Shown: positions 49,101 through 51,394 of the stretch, piece by piece
How positions within the stretch are numbered: the stretch's first letter is position 1
Layout: the number at the start of each line of letters is the position of its first letter
Source of the DNA: Cladocopium goreaui
Lineage: Eukaryota > Sar > Dinophyceae > Suessiales > Symbiodiniaceae
Reading direction: 5' to 3'
Assembly: GCA_947184155.2 (NCBI GenBank)
Contig: CAMXCT020006168.1
Coordinates: 87,833-151,832 of the forward strand
Length of the DNA stretch: 64,000 nucleotides
Made by a program: the position numbers and the translations under genes
The notes under the pieces: generated by a model
Told to the model about the DNA's origin: nothing
What the model saw: only the letters and a program-made list of their open reading frames with translations
The model's database searches: none

Positions 49101-50556
49101 TATATCCGCATGATATTGATAGCAATATATGATAAATCGTGACATTTGATTCGACATCATGTCCCATCATGTCCCATCTGCAAACTTCGTGCCACCGTGC
49201 GGCCTTGTTAAACACCCTTCCAAGGCGGCAGATGATCCCAGAGGCCGTGAAAGATCTGTGGCACAAAGCACGGCAGGATGCGGAGCACATCCTGAGGATG
49301 GGCCGTTTTCGATGGCTATGTGAGATTACCAGTGGGATCCAGAAGGTAATAACCAAGAAAATCCAACTGGGGTAAGTAATTTTAATATAAAAACACCTGG
49401 GGTTTGTAATATATTCAATATTATTCAATTATATTATTTCCAACTTGGGCATTAAAAAAGAAACCCTAGTGCTGGATGCTATGACACATTGCCCGTGTGG
49501 TCACGCTTGGTCCATGATGCTAGGAACAAACGTAGCACGAGCAAAGAGTTTAAGGAGGCAGCCCAGACACTCCAGCGGATCATCAAGGAGATGGTGGCTT
49601 GTCATCACACCACAATACATATATGGATGTTACTTTTTCCTCTATAAAATGCCAGGGGTCAACCCTCTCCATAAAACGTTTTTATGTTATGGTTTTGTGG
49701 GGGTATAGCCCGGCCATTTTGAAAATCAATTTGTTGAAGGTATAGACCTGCTTGAGCGGCTTGAAGCATTTCTGGATCTCAGGTTCAACTCCTCCGCGAA
49801 GCGGGCTCCTACAACGAGTCAATAGCGCAGTCGCTCAGTGATCTGGTACTGGAGGAGCCCGCTCCGCTGGGCCGGGGACAGGTTCGTATAGCCGGCAGGC
49901 GTTCTTGTCCTTGATTCTTTCGCAGGCTTTGAGGGAACATTTCTTTTTTTTCGTTTGGGGGGGGCACAACCTGGAACGTTGTCAAGAGACGGGCAAGGCC
50001 TTCTGCTTTCCGCGGACAGATCTCAGAACTATAACCAGCTTCAAACACAGTAATTATATAATTACCCACAATCGGTTTATAAAAGAACAAGGTGCATCCC
50101 ATGAGTTGAGTAAAGCGTTTGTTTGCCAGCCCAGCCTCCGCAGGGCTTGAAGGTGTTGATGCCAATTTGCCCCGAACATGTCACTCAAGAGTGCAAAGCA
50201 CGCGACAAATGCGCTCCTGCTGCGTTTTAAAGAGTTTTGTGTCGTGTCATGACAGTGCTGATGGCGAGCCTATGTCCGATCTTTCCATGATGATATATAG
50301 AACCATAAAGCTAGAATGTTTTATATATTCTATATATATATATATATCATACAAATAGCTAGTCTGGTTGGTGCTTTGGAACATTTTTTGTTTTTCCATA
50401 TAATTATTGGGAATGTCATCATCCCAACTGACGAACTCATATTTTTCAGAGGGGTTGGCTCAACCACCAACCAGACAACCTCTGTTCTCGTGAAAATCTC
50501 AGGTCCTTTGGATCATCCAGAGGTGGGCAAAACTCACGAAGCCCGCCAGCTGCTGA
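13036..50556 (+). CDS. TRANK1-like giant gene: UvrD/SF1 helicase plus alpha-helical repeat region (whole locus)
   Basis: The exons listed between these positions spell, in order, a protein matching the architecture I know for TRANK1 (TPR and ankyrin repeat-containing protein 1). There is an SF1/UvrD-type helicase with motifs I, II, III, IV, V and VI, then a very long TPR-like helical region. Codon phase is conserved at many predicted junctions, and no internal stop interrupts the chosen exons. Helicases of this fold unwind nucleic acid using ATP; the cellular role of TRANK1-type proteins is poorly known. Exons are mostly 45-180 bp, and introns run from about 85 bp to 3.4 kb. Exons for the stretches after HLHQ and after GLEFDD were not found, so the model is incomplete. 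The 5' start and the last exon are uncertain. No ankyrin repeats were seen. Confidence 0.8.
13253..13372 (+). mobile_element. Family A intronic TIR element, copy 1
   Basis: Begins TTGGTGGGTGGTTTGGAACAT, contains CATCCCAACTGACGAACTC and TTTTTCAGAGGGGTAGG, and ends ACCACCAACCAG. It lies in the intron between 13136 and 13507, same strand as the gene. Confidence 0.8.
13507..13578 (+). CDS. TRANK1-like exon: pre-helicase region
   Basis: CCAG|GCG acceptor and TCTCAG|GTACTA donor. 24 codons reading ALVELKLPWQVVLEVLKARF then CPSQ. It enters and leaves in phase 0, matching both neighbours. Confidence 0.7.
13640..13970. repeat. AT-rich palindromic (TATA)n tract
   Basis: About 330 bp of almost pure A/T with many TATATAT and ATTATATAAT palindromes, partly in two tandem copies (near 13735 and 13805). 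It can form strong hairpins. No coding signal. Confidence 0.9.
14026..14067 (+). CDS. TRANK1-like exon: pre-helicase region
   Basis: CCCAG|ACC acceptor. 14 codons TLASGTWPELWKKE followed by a GTGGGC donor. The LA.G.WP pattern fits the LA-G-W segment of TRANK1-like proteins. Phase 0 at both ends. Confidence 0.65.
14413..14477 (+). CDS. TRANK1-like exon: Y-S-x-E-Q / IQIWH segment before the helicase core
   Basis: GAG|GC acceptor. It reads IDMEYSREQKAFTEVIQIWH, very like the conserved TEVIRVWDIV-type segment preceding the P-loop in TRANK1 proteins. The donor is GTGGTA at 14475 or GTACGA at 14478. Confidence 0.75.
14690..14760 (+). CDS. TRANK1-like candidate exon
   Basis: CCCAG|GA acceptor. The best frame reads AEDIQNKADTVLQQWRATD then RKFE, a helix. 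Phase does not join simply to the preceding exon, so the frame or a boundary may be wrong. Confidence 0.45.
15257..15360. mobile_element. Family B palindromic mini-element, copy 3 (best preserved)
   Basis: Starts TACCCTCTGGTAATTTAAC and ends with its reverse complement TTAAATTACCAGAGGGTA. The interior ACTATGGAAAATCACCATTT pairs with AAATGGTGATTTTCAATAG. Nearly the whole 104 bp folds into one hairpin. TA dinucleotides lie at both outer edges. Confidence 0.8.
15627..15743 (+). CDS. TRANK1-like exon: pre-P-loop region
   Basis: CCCCAG|GT acceptor. It reads DVFSVRKFFTLDQQMLRSIT then MEDEHAGSSAE, matching the K-F-Y/F segment upstream of the helicase. The 3' boundary is unclear because no good GT follows before the stop at about 15745. 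Confidence 0.65.
16637..16702 (+). CDS. TRANK1-like exon: helicase entry (Q-motif side)
   Basis: CAGCAG|GTTC acceptor and a consensus GTAAGT donor at 16703. It reads FALRVSKREATVIEKQLGGD. It ends with TG, which with the G of the next exon makes Trp. This is an exact phase join to the P-loop exon. Confidence 0.85.
16747..16851 (+). mobile_element. Family A intronic TIR element, copy 2
   Basis: CTGGTTGGTGGT at 16747-16758 and its exact reverse complement ACCACCAACCAG at 16840-16851 bound a 105-bp element with GAATGTCATCATCCCAACTG inside. It begins 45 bp after the exon donor. Confidence 0.9.
17557..17606 (+). CDS. TRANK1-like exon: helicase motif I (Walker A)
   Basis: It reads KGPAIVIGRSGSGKTL. 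GRSGSGKT is the ATP-binding P-loop and matches the GRSGTGKT of TRANK1 proteins. GTGCTG donor at 17607. The terminal T joins GC of the next exon to give Cys, restoring the TCC/LCC-YRL pattern of the family. Confidence 0.9.
17857..17912 (+). CDS. TRANK1-like exon: CVYRL segment after Walker A
   Basis: CGCCAG|GC acceptor. It reads CVYRLFFQHLTYWQKSAK and ends in phase 0 at a GC donor (17913, AAG|GCC). It directly continues the P-loop exon, as in the family. Confidence 0.85.
18441..18500 (+). CDS. TRANK1-like exon: HLHQ segment (motif Ia region)
   Basis: TTGGCAG|GCT acceptor. 20 codons reading ADGAALVPTGNGNELVHLHQ. A GC donor (GCGCTG) follows. HLHQ is the conserved start of the HLHQIFVT motif, but the FVT part is absent from the next exon found, so a small exon may be missing. 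Confidence 0.75.
18959..19038 (+). CDS. TRANK1-like exon between HLHQ and FPLFLT
   Basis: GGCCAG|GTG acceptor. It reads VLEYFSNLQAQAAEATG then LQTKLLEQT and ends AG before GTCGGG. The terminal AG plus the G of the next exon gives Arg, a matched phase. Upstream (18915-18940) a GGGCCCACC triple repeat would read as collagen-like PPGPPGP but lies before the acceptor. Confidence 0.75.
19289..19343 (+). CDS. TRANK1-like exon: LPD...FPLFLT segment
   Basis: GCGGAG|G acceptor. It reads LPDTLKGLKTFPLFLT. FPLFLT (FPLFIT in animals) is a family signature before the second half of helicase domain 1. The 3' end lies at a GT near 19344 or slightly earlier. Confidence 0.8.
20158..20395. repeat. 31-bp tandem repeat, about 8 units
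   Basis: The unit is close to TGATGGTTGAATCATGTTAA plus ATCCCAATTTT. The first and last units carry variants, and one unit has a 5-bp insertion (TGATT). It lies wholly within an intron. Confidence 0.9.
20448..20585 (+). CDS. TRANK1-like exon: EKRFFPRR segment
   Basis: After AGAG the frame reads ARHGSPEPLPELLRGSLEKR then FFPRRHTGQ, corresponding to the FF-R segment downstream of FPLFIT in the family. The last part (LHPDKAPTSQDSNW) may be intron. Confidence 0.65.
20722..20783. repeat. CACCATATATT tandem repeat
   Basis: About five units of 12 bp (CACCATATATTC), directly abutting family B copy 4. Confidence 0.85.
20784..20889. mobile_element. Family B palindromic mini-element, copy 4
   Basis: TACCCACTGGTAATTTAACG at the left and GTTTACCAGAGGGTA at the right. 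The interior carries TAGCTATTGAAAATGACC, in the opposite orientation to copy 3. Confidence 0.7.
20929..21026 (+). CDS. TRANK1-like exon: helical linker
   Basis: GCGCCAG|GTC acceptor. It reads VLMAEAPDALDPISALREHH then RTAQRAQAVNQAK. A GC donor is possible at AAG|GCG. A position match to the family is plausible but weak. Confidence 0.55.
21639..21735 (+). CDS. TRANK1-like exon: YELFKSKFWPKI segment
   Basis: It reads TASSENQRKTEVDYELFKSK then FWPKISPHA, matching the TFEVFKNEIWPKM block of TRANK1. The start is after CAG at 21638 or a later AG. The 3' boundary is uncertain. Confidence 0.75.
21778..21894 (+). mobile_element. Family A intronic TIR element, copy 3, with 12-bp direct repeats
   Basis: GGTTGGTGGT to ACCACCAACCAG, with the usual interior. 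TAGCTATGTGAT at 21766-21777 is repeated exactly at 21895-21906, directly outside the element, as a target-site duplication would be. Confidence 0.9.
22242..22310 (+). CDS. TRANK1-like exon: LWREIQSFIKGS segment
   Basis: CTGAG|GCG acceptor and GTGATG donor. 23 codons reading APRECDASLLWREIQSFIKG then SYK. It matches the IWKEIKSFLKGS signature closely. Phase 0 at both ends. Confidence 0.9.
22812..22893 (+). CDS. TRANK1-like exon: YEEVAKKASPGFEDHR segment
   Basis: TGCAG|GAC acceptor and GTCAGT donor. It reads DTEEGHLSLALYEEVAKKAS then PGFEDHR, corresponding to the Y-x-x-L-x-x-K-R...F segment of the family. The phase join to the next exon is off by one under these boundaries. Confidence 0.75.
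23660..23717 (+). CDS. TRANK1-like exon: IYKAFEAYEQLR segment
   Basis: ACTTAG|G acceptor. It reads IYKAFEAYEQLRKEWNCFD, matching IYSLFSLYQQIRSQKGYFD of the animal proteins. Confidence 0.85.
24052..24153 (+). CDS. TRANK1-like exon: helicase motif II (DEVQD, Walker B)
   Basis: CTGCAG|G acceptor. It reads MDVSFHVLKELKKRPY, VGPPIHSVAV, DEVQDLA and CA. DEVQD (codons at 24131-24145) is the Mg-ATP hydrolysis motif. Ending at a GA donor (CA|GATGCT), the CA joins G of the next exon to give Gln, reproducing the DEIQDFTQAEL pattern. Confidence 0.9.
24602..24647 (+). CDS. TRANK1-like micro-exon after DEVQD
   Basis: GTGAG|G acceptor. 15 codons IELAIFFMIMKKPYE, matching AELALLMKCINDPNS. The donor must be GA (GATCTG at 24648, or GAGGAT three bases earlier). 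It joins the next exon in phase 0. Confidence 0.8.
25056..25198 (+). CDS. TRANK1-like exon: motifs III (GDTSQ) and IV (NYRSH)
   Basis: CACCAG|GAG acceptor. It reads ELFITGDTSQTVSRAVDFRF, CDLRSLFHHFE, VAVPELDQLIINYRSH. GDTSQ, FRF-DLRSLF and NYRSH are family signatures. An internal GT at 25149 is read through in frame. It ends CA at a GA donor (GAAGAC), and CA plus G of the next exon gives Gln. Confidence 0.92.
25684..25857 (+). CDS. TRANK1-like exon: after NYRSH
   Basis: GCGAG|G acceptor and GTATGA donor. It reads ILALSHKGVVRLLELAFPHA, IDKLQPDEGHRDGQKPVVVD, DVPLEVRPGLLDRWWG. It aligns with GILNLASGVVDLLQFYFPES and the GPKPTV block. Phase to the next exon found does not match, so one small exon may be missing or the exon ends at GAG|GTGCGG (25820). 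Confidence 0.88.
26415..26446 (+). CDS. TRANK1-like micro-exon: FGASQVIL
   Basis: TGCAG|GC acceptor and GTACCA donor. IAFGASQVIL matches EFGAHQVILV. It ends in phase 0 and joins the next exon's Val, restoring QVILV. Confidence 0.85.
26756..26851 (+). CDS. TRANK1-like exon: helicase motif V region (EAKGLEFDD)
   Basis: CCCAAG|GTG acceptor. 32 codons VRNEESRARLPPALRNCL then VLTVEEAKGLEFDD, the LTIYEAKGLEFDD signature. A GC donor (GAC|GCTGAG) ends it in phase 0. The following conserved VLLYNFF stretch was not found, so an exon is probably missing between here and 27791. Confidence 0.92.
27791..27845 (+). CDS. TRANK1-like candidate exon (W..V..FL segment)
   Basis: TGGAG|G acceptor and GTCCCA donor. 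It reads WQTVKIFLQELLDEDSKA. It lies where the family has an EW-hydrophobic segment between motifs V and VI. Confidence 0.5.
28330..28428 (+). CDS. TRANK1-like exon: helicase motif VI (LYTAMTRTK)
   Basis: GCTAG|GAC acceptor. It reads DSESKRPRFDRLRHTLLCSE then LKHLYTAMTRTKH. LYTA-TR is motif VI with the arginine finger. GTGTCA donor at 28429 is possible; the exact end is uncertain. Confidence 0.9.
28676..28742 (+). CDS. TRANK1-like exon: end of helicase domain
   Basis: GTTGAG|G acceptor and a strong GTAAGC donor. It reads LLIIEEDKEQADMDGPWDVP then QN and ends in phase 0. It matches the NLWIFDEN stretch after motif VI. The intron that follows contains the homing-endonuclease gene. Confidence 0.8.
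29124..30368 (+). CDS. LAGLIDADG homing endonuclease-like protein, intact single exon inside a host-gene intron
   Basis: 414 residues without interruption, far longer than any neighbouring exon. Residues about 7-25 form a hydrophobic, signal-like segment (ALVRAVGLLVVVSLVTEW) after a short basic start, followed by a basic coiled stretch (ERRLGKFERRLARLEGLLDS). Two LAGLIDADG helices are visible: YLSGFFDGNGCV at 100-111 and YFCGFFDAEGYV at 224-235, each followed by a beta-rich half, so one chain could form the pseudo-dimer. The last 80 residues are basic and helical. In this family the eighth motif position binds the catalytic metal: it is Asn108 in motif 1 and Glu232 in motif 2. Asn would weaken or abolish cleavage of one strand. 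Such enzymes cut a long DNA site and drive copying of their own gene. The gene lies in intron 28743-30970, same strand as the host gene. Target and activity are unknown. Confidence 0.88.
   Translation: MSRCRLSALVRAVGLLVVVSLVTEWHWAQSVAKPTVPVTASGYERRLGKFERRLARLEGLLDSIVRPPLKFVESSGKMYRLPLSATDAEIEECSADELAYLSGFFDGNGCVNLHKNGTIRLLVGQSVRGLDVLLRFRRAFGGGIYRLSDGCGRTNPRISWTITGAAAKQAALLLARNSLTKKSQLCLAMNGNVAKERRSLARCQLKEFKAADTVPHNFSITWQYFCGFFDAEGYVKVRPDANCIELELWQKHRSILRRLLSFLENEGLDSWRIHHSRNESSLLRCSTTDVSKQTLCRLLANGLSFKGEQAQIALQLNASNRGEIREKLFQLSGQQGRYIRLDSDGMERSAEIKRQRKRIHRCRDEAGLKALSEKLRRLQKEHRLENLQYTCRLMSSDIRRMLNEGASLKPIDHI
30369..30970. other. Intron remainder downstream of the homing-endonuclease gene
   Basis: No gene recognised. 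It ends with the acceptor TTGATAG before 30971. Confidence 0.5.
30971..31070 (+). CDS. TRANK1-like exon: MFELWKKMDLVNFG segment
   Basis: GATAG|GCG acceptor. It reads ADHMFELWKKMDLVNFGLMQ then EENAEA, matching the F-x-Y-W/F...DFVQVV segment that follows the helicase. Phase 0 start matches the 28742 donor. The 3' end is uncertain (GC at 31049-31050 or GT near 31068). Confidence 0.75.
31604..31721 (+). CDS. TRANK1-like exon: first TPR-like helices
   Basis: CTCAG|G acceptor. It reads QLYRQAQSAFQRGEDENMAK then ICEAYILAQEAARTMEEQE, a helix pair resembling the CYQKGG...AHDTALSMK region. A GC donor (GAG|GCTGAA) is likely. Confidence 0.7.
31998..32095 (+). CDS. TRANK1-like exon: TPR-like helices
   Basis: TGTAG|GC acceptor and GTGGCT donor. 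It reads VRLFQEAAELFGQRGAQEEQ then AQCLLQGQRPLQ. Ends in phase 0, matching 32370. Confidence 0.75.
32370..32429 (+). CDS. TRANK1-like exon: TPR-like helix
   Basis: TGCAG|GCG acceptor and GTGGAC donor. 20 codons AAKIFEELGDKIKAGQLLGT. Phase 0 to 33152. Confidence 0.75.
32942..33062 (+). mobile_element. Family A intronic TIR element, copy 4
   Basis: CTGGTTGGTGGT to ACCACCAACCAG, interior CATCATCCCAACTGACGAAT and TTTTTCAGAGGGGTAGGG. About 90 bp before the next exon. Confidence 0.9.
33152..33250 (+). CDS. TRANK1-like exon: canonical TPR-like unit
   Basis: ACCAG|GCG acceptor. 33 codons AAQAYVVAGDYKKAARLYEE then AQHVREAVENFLQ, close to the AAYFYKRSQCYKDAFRCFEQ unit. A GC donor (CAA|GCTGAG) leaves phase 0 to 33701. 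Confidence 0.88.
33701..33787 (+). CDS. TRANK1-like exon: helical segment
   Basis: TCAAG|GAC acceptor. It reads DDVDNVKRLVSEAHSNDTLS then TEECFRYLQ. Ending at a GA donor (CAG|GACAGG) joins the next exon in phase 0. Confidence 0.7.
34039..34117 (+). CDS. TRANK1-like exon: TPR-like unit
   Basis: CACAG|GAC acceptor. It reads DTDAHDVAGELFFKEGNYEQ then AASCFQ. A GC donor at 34118 fits the next exon's phase. A GTAATT donor at 34132 is an alternative that adds SLGPC. Confidence 0.75.
34312..34424 (+). CDS. TRANK1-like exon: helical segment
   Basis: GAAG|GC acceptor and GTTCAA donor. It reads ISDWEKSFLASRIQLQLRSA then GLLQEEAKCHLETGPWE. Confidence 0.65.
34612..34668 (+). CDS. TRANK1-like candidate exon
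   Basis: TCCCAG|GC acceptor. It reads YLKLGQPLLAADRLSASED, a TPR-like helix pair. The 3' boundary is not certain. Confidence 0.5.
34886..34927 (+). CDS. TRANK1-like micro-exon
   Basis: CCCAG|GGG acceptor. 14 codons GELLQAANLYSELQ, typical TPR helix. A GC donor (CAG|GCAATG) is likely. A further candidate lies at 35012-35123 (NDLIAAKEEVKEVK), with uncertain frame. Confidence 0.55.
35403..35460 (+). CDS. TRANK1-like exon: helical segment
   Basis: CCTCAG|G acceptor. It reads MQRIDENDLMLQRCIRLHQ. It resembles the EEAALLMKQHGCLLEAARL region by position. Confidence 0.55.
35941..36028 (+). CDS. TRANK1-like exon: TPR-like unit
   Basis: CTCTCAG|G acceptor and GTGAGG donor. It reads LGEWRSAAQLLEKTDAAQNL then ATAVAYYEQ. 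Phase 0 to 36666, giving YYEQVKCFEEAG. Confidence 0.85.
36062..36196 (-). mobile_element. Family C mini-element, copy 2 (inverted relative to copy 1)
   Basis: Reads CAGGAACCGAT...GGTACC at the left and GGTAC...CAATTGGATCCT at the right. GGGAATATCCCC and ATATGGCCT inside match copy 1 on the other strand. It begins 33 bp after an exon donor. Confidence 0.6.
36666..36761 (+). CDS. TRANK1-like exon: TPR-like unit
   Basis: GTCAG|GTG acceptor. 32 codons VKCFEEAGRVCERLTPKDMD then GNPNVNNRWLHK. A GC donor (AAG|GCGCGT) leaves phase 0 to 36960. Confidence 0.85.
36960..37119 (+). CDS. TRANK1-like exon: TPR-like units
   Basis: TTCAG|GCC acceptor. It reads ALQLYREGGHTAKQLRVLEH, LGQWQARNGFDVGLLQHSLA, AFQKLQLLPG. 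It parallels the REALDICYQTGQ...DAFFKFDTL region. The 3' end is uncertain (GT at 37050 or later). Confidence 0.75.
37518..37620 (+). mobile_element. Family A intronic TIR element, copy 5
   Basis: CTGGTTGGTGGT to ACCACTAACCAG (one change), 103 bp, with ATCCCAACTGACGAACTCAT inside. It ends 31 bp before the next exon. Confidence 0.9.
37652..37774 (+). CDS. TRANK1-like exon: TPR-like unit
   Basis: TCTCAG|GAG acceptor. 41 codons ECGQLARKLKDFPRAAEFFL, KVLDFNAAVESRLDAKDAAD, F. A GC donor (TTC|GCATGG) ends it in phase 0. A further candidate lies at 37999-38075 (GGAHSLLKSTSFLG). Confidence 0.75.
38280..38333 (+). CDS. TRANK1-like exon: TPR-like helix
   Basis: TGGAG|GC acceptor. It reads LQKYGEAARIYMKILPE. 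A GC donor at 38334 gives the phase required by 38805. GTAAAC at 38339 is the GT alternative. Confidence 0.7.
38527..38621 (+). mobile_element. Diverged family A-like element
   Basis: CTGGTTAGTGATTTGGAATAT at the left and CAGCACCAACCAG at the right resemble family A ends. The interior is diverged (CCCCATTGTCC in place of the usual core). Confidence 0.5.
38805..38870 (+). CDS. TRANK1-like exon: TPR-like helix
   Basis: CCCAG|GC acceptor. It reads AERAKMALKAFELAMKCKKI. The 3' end is uncertain. Confidence 0.65.
39463..39521 (+). CDS. TRANK1-like exon: TPR-like helix
   Basis: CGGCAG|GCG acceptor. It reads ALQYFLEVADAEQICEQLM and ends AA at a GC donor (GCTTGA). AA plus G of the next exon gives Lys. 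Confidence 0.75.
39595..39675. repeat. (GTAGATAG)n and TATA microsatellite
   Basis: Short GATAGGTA run followed by TATATATATA within an intron. Confidence 0.9.
40063..40141 (+). CDS. TRANK1-like exon: TPR-like helices
   Basis: CCCCAG|G acceptor and GTCCAG donor. It reads KHLAAVAAASILGEPVKAIQ then LLDQKP. Phase matches both neighbours. Confidence 0.8.
40293..40364 (+). CDS. TRANK1-like exon before the 3.4-kb intron
   Basis: TCTCAG|CTC acceptor and GTACAT donor. 24 codons LKRFKLVVETLGASELPQKS then DQLK. Its last part (40330-40359) is repeated exactly just before the next exon (43758-43787). Confidence 0.8.
40527..40835. repeat. 52-bp tandem repeat, about 6 units
   Basis: Units of GAAGGAAGTCTCGCAGAAAA then GCTTCGTTTTNGAGNTT and GGAAGCTTCATTTTT. 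Confidence 0.9.
40850..40935. repeat. (TATC)n and (TTATC)n microsatellite
   Basis: ATCT units followed by CTTAT units, directly upstream of the minisatellite. Confidence 0.95.
40937..43650. repeat. 2.7-kb minisatellite, unit about 56 bp with G7-G9 run
   Basis: Roughly 45-50 units of AGTGGAACGCAGGGGGGGG, AAGTTTAAATAAAGAAGTAG, AATGGAGACAATGGTTT. Units vary in G-run length and in several point changes. Larger blocks are themselves repeated (compare 40985-41400 with 42000-42420), so the array grew by both unit and block duplication. Minus-strand open frames rich in PPPAFHYTIVSILLLYLNF are artefacts. Confidence 0.97.
43790..43867 (+). CDS. TRANK1-like exon after the 3.4-kb intron
   Basis: CAATAG|GAC acceptor and GTCAAT donor. 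26 codons DRDWWVLEILLVATKQNLGA then SEHQIW. Phase 0 matches 40364. It resembles the KDHFLIMTDQVKLALNKHLL region of the family. Confidence 0.8.
43952..44033 (+). CDS. TRANK1-like candidate exon
   Basis: GGCAG|G acceptor. It reads KTSDNHHFLKRLIQLLAHPT then VAPAEDE. The phase join to the previous exon is not exact. Confidence 0.5.
44034..45356. other. Introns with weak candidate exons
   Basis: Possible coding islands lie at about 44780-44875 (QQREASQILDA) and 45063-45130 (SLQAQGKLQEVDSLAF). Frames and boundaries are not decidable by eye. Confidence 0.3.
44617..44725 (+). mobile_element. Family A intronic TIR element, copy 6
   Basis: CTGGTTGGTGGT to ACCACCAACCAG, 109 bp. The interior is more diverged (CATCCTTCCCATTGACGAAC). 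Confidence 0.88.
45357..45445 (+). CDS. TRANK1-like exon
   Basis: TCAAG|GC acceptor after a CTTTTCCTCCCC tract, GTACAC donor. It reads SHLGLWLTPAGKEKDLTWTL then QQLDWYIEE. Phase 0 to 45696. Confidence 0.75.
45696..45782 (+). CDS. TRANK1-like exon
   Basis: CGGAG|GTC acceptor. 29 codons VLRSSWYKQTGKGVKESKEI then RSLLERYYQ. A GC donor (CAG|GCCCTC) leaves phase 0 to 45991. Confidence 0.75.
45991..46065 (+). CDS. TRANK1-like exon
   Basis: GCGCAG|GCG acceptor. 25 codons ATPDLHQVFYETLRWLGLPS then LDQKK. A GC donor (AAG|GCCCGG) leaves phase 0 to 47495. Confidence 0.75.
46147..46275. repeat. ATTAATCACC tandem repeat
   Basis: About 12 units of 10-13 bp (ATTAATCACC with or without ACC). Confidence 0.92.
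46641..46764. mobile_element. Family B mini-element, copy 5
   Basis: TTACCCTCCGGTTATGAC and GTCATAACCAGATGGTAA are inverted repeats with few mismatches. The interior carries ACATAGCCATGG. It lies in the intron between 46065 and 47495. Confidence 0.7.
47495..47565 (+). CDS. TRANK1-like exon
   Basis: GCCAG|GTT acceptor and GTGGAT donor. It reads VQGFSGVLQLDPSAILLDLE then DGT. Phase 0 start. Confidence 0.7.
47566..49224. other. Introns with two weak candidate exons
   Basis: A good acceptor (TTTTCTCTTTTCGCAG at 47831-47846) precedes an island whose frame is unclear (NCVDLLKLIFNG or RLELLRKLDSL). Another island is 48317-48450 (LLQAARALVARHG). The region 48230-49190 is otherwise AT-rich. Confidence 0.3.
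48111..48231 (+). mobile_element. Family A intronic TIR element, copy 7
   Basis: CTGGTTGGTGGT to ACCACCAACCAG, 121 bp. It shares GGTTGGTGGTGACTGGAACATG with copy 3, so the two form a subgroup. Confidence 0.92.
49225..49289 (+). CDS. TRANK1-like exon near the C-terminus
   Basis: CCAAG|G acceptor. It reads RQMIPEAVKDLWHKARQDAE then HILRM. Helical. Boundaries are approximate. Confidence 0.6.
49470..49593 (+). CDS. TRANK1-like exon near the C-terminus
   Basis: CCCTAG|T acceptor and GTGGCT donor. It reads AGCYDTLPVWSRLVHDARNK, RSTSKEFKEAAQTLQRIIKE, M. Phase 0 to 49783. Confidence 0.75.
49783..49881 (+). CDS. TRANK1-like exon near the C-terminus
   Basis: TCTCAG|GTT acceptor and GTTCGT donor. 33 codons VQLLREAGSYNESIAQSLSD then LVLEEPAPLGRGQ. 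Phase 0 both ends. Confidence 0.78.
50364..50474 (+). mobile_element. Family A intronic TIR element, copy 8
   Basis: CTGGTTGGTGCTTTGGAACAT to ACCACCAACCAG with GAATGTCATCATCCCAACTG inside. It ends 28 bp before the next acceptor. Confidence 0.9.
50503..50556 (+). CDS. Possible last exon of the TRANK1-like gene
   Basis: AATCTCAG|GTC acceptor. In the phase left by 49881 it reads VLWIIQRWAKLTKPASC and a TGA at 50554-50556. Another frame (THEARQLLNLKKG) also looks helical, and a GT at 50522 could splice onward, so the end of the gene is not settled. Confidence 0.4.
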   Translation, partial: VLWIIQRWAKLTKPASC

Positions 50557-50749
50557 ACTTAAAGAAAGGTGCCACGGCAGGGAAGGACCGGCCGTTACGG
50601 TCACCCCCAGGATTTTGCAAAACCCTTAGGCTGTTGATCATTGGGAGCATTGAAGTCAAAACGATGACATCAGTATTGGGGGTAATGAAGTTCGGATTTT
50701 TAATGAACCGGGGTTTATTAATCTCTGCTCCCTAATGCTAAAACACCAC

Positions 50750-51330
50750 CCAAATGCTAAACACGGTGATCCATTTTTATTATTAGGGGTATTTAGTATT
50801 AGGGTGCCCCTAATAATAAAACAATTAATAAAACAAATAATAATATAAATTTGATTTCAAAACCAATTAAATATTTTTTTAAAAAAATCCTCTTGAAATA
50901 TTGCCAAAAATTAGATTTCGAAGCTTTCCCCTAATAATAACACATAAACCTTAATGGAAAAACATCGATTTCAAAATCAATTAAATTCCTTTTTAAAATC
51001 CTTTGAACATATTGCCAAAAATTGGATTTCGAAGCTTTCCCCTAATAATCAAACAAACACCTTAATTGAAAAAAAACAAATTCAATTAAATAATTTTTAA
51101 AATATTACCACAAATTTGATTTCGAAGCTTTCCCCTAATGATAAAACAAAAACCTCAATAAAAAAAGAAAAACGATTTCACAATCAATTAAATTCCTTTT
51201 TAAAATCCCTTTAAAATATTGCCAAAGATTGGATTTCGAAGCTTTCCCCTAATAATCAAATAAACAACCTCTATAAAAAGAATAAACAACATGATTTCAA
51301 AGTTGATGGGGCCCTAATAATAAACTTATG
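50750..51330. repeat. Degenerate AT-rich tandem repeat, unit about 100-110 bp
   Basis: Four or five units share GATTTCGAAGCTTTCCCCTA, ATAAT, CAATTAAATTCCTTTTTAAA and ATATTGCCAAAAATTGG. Confidence 0.8.
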
Positions 51331-51394
51331 GGTCTCGTTCTATTTCCCGAGAGCGTCTGAGCGCAGGGTTCTTCCAATAGTGGGGGTCTGTAAA

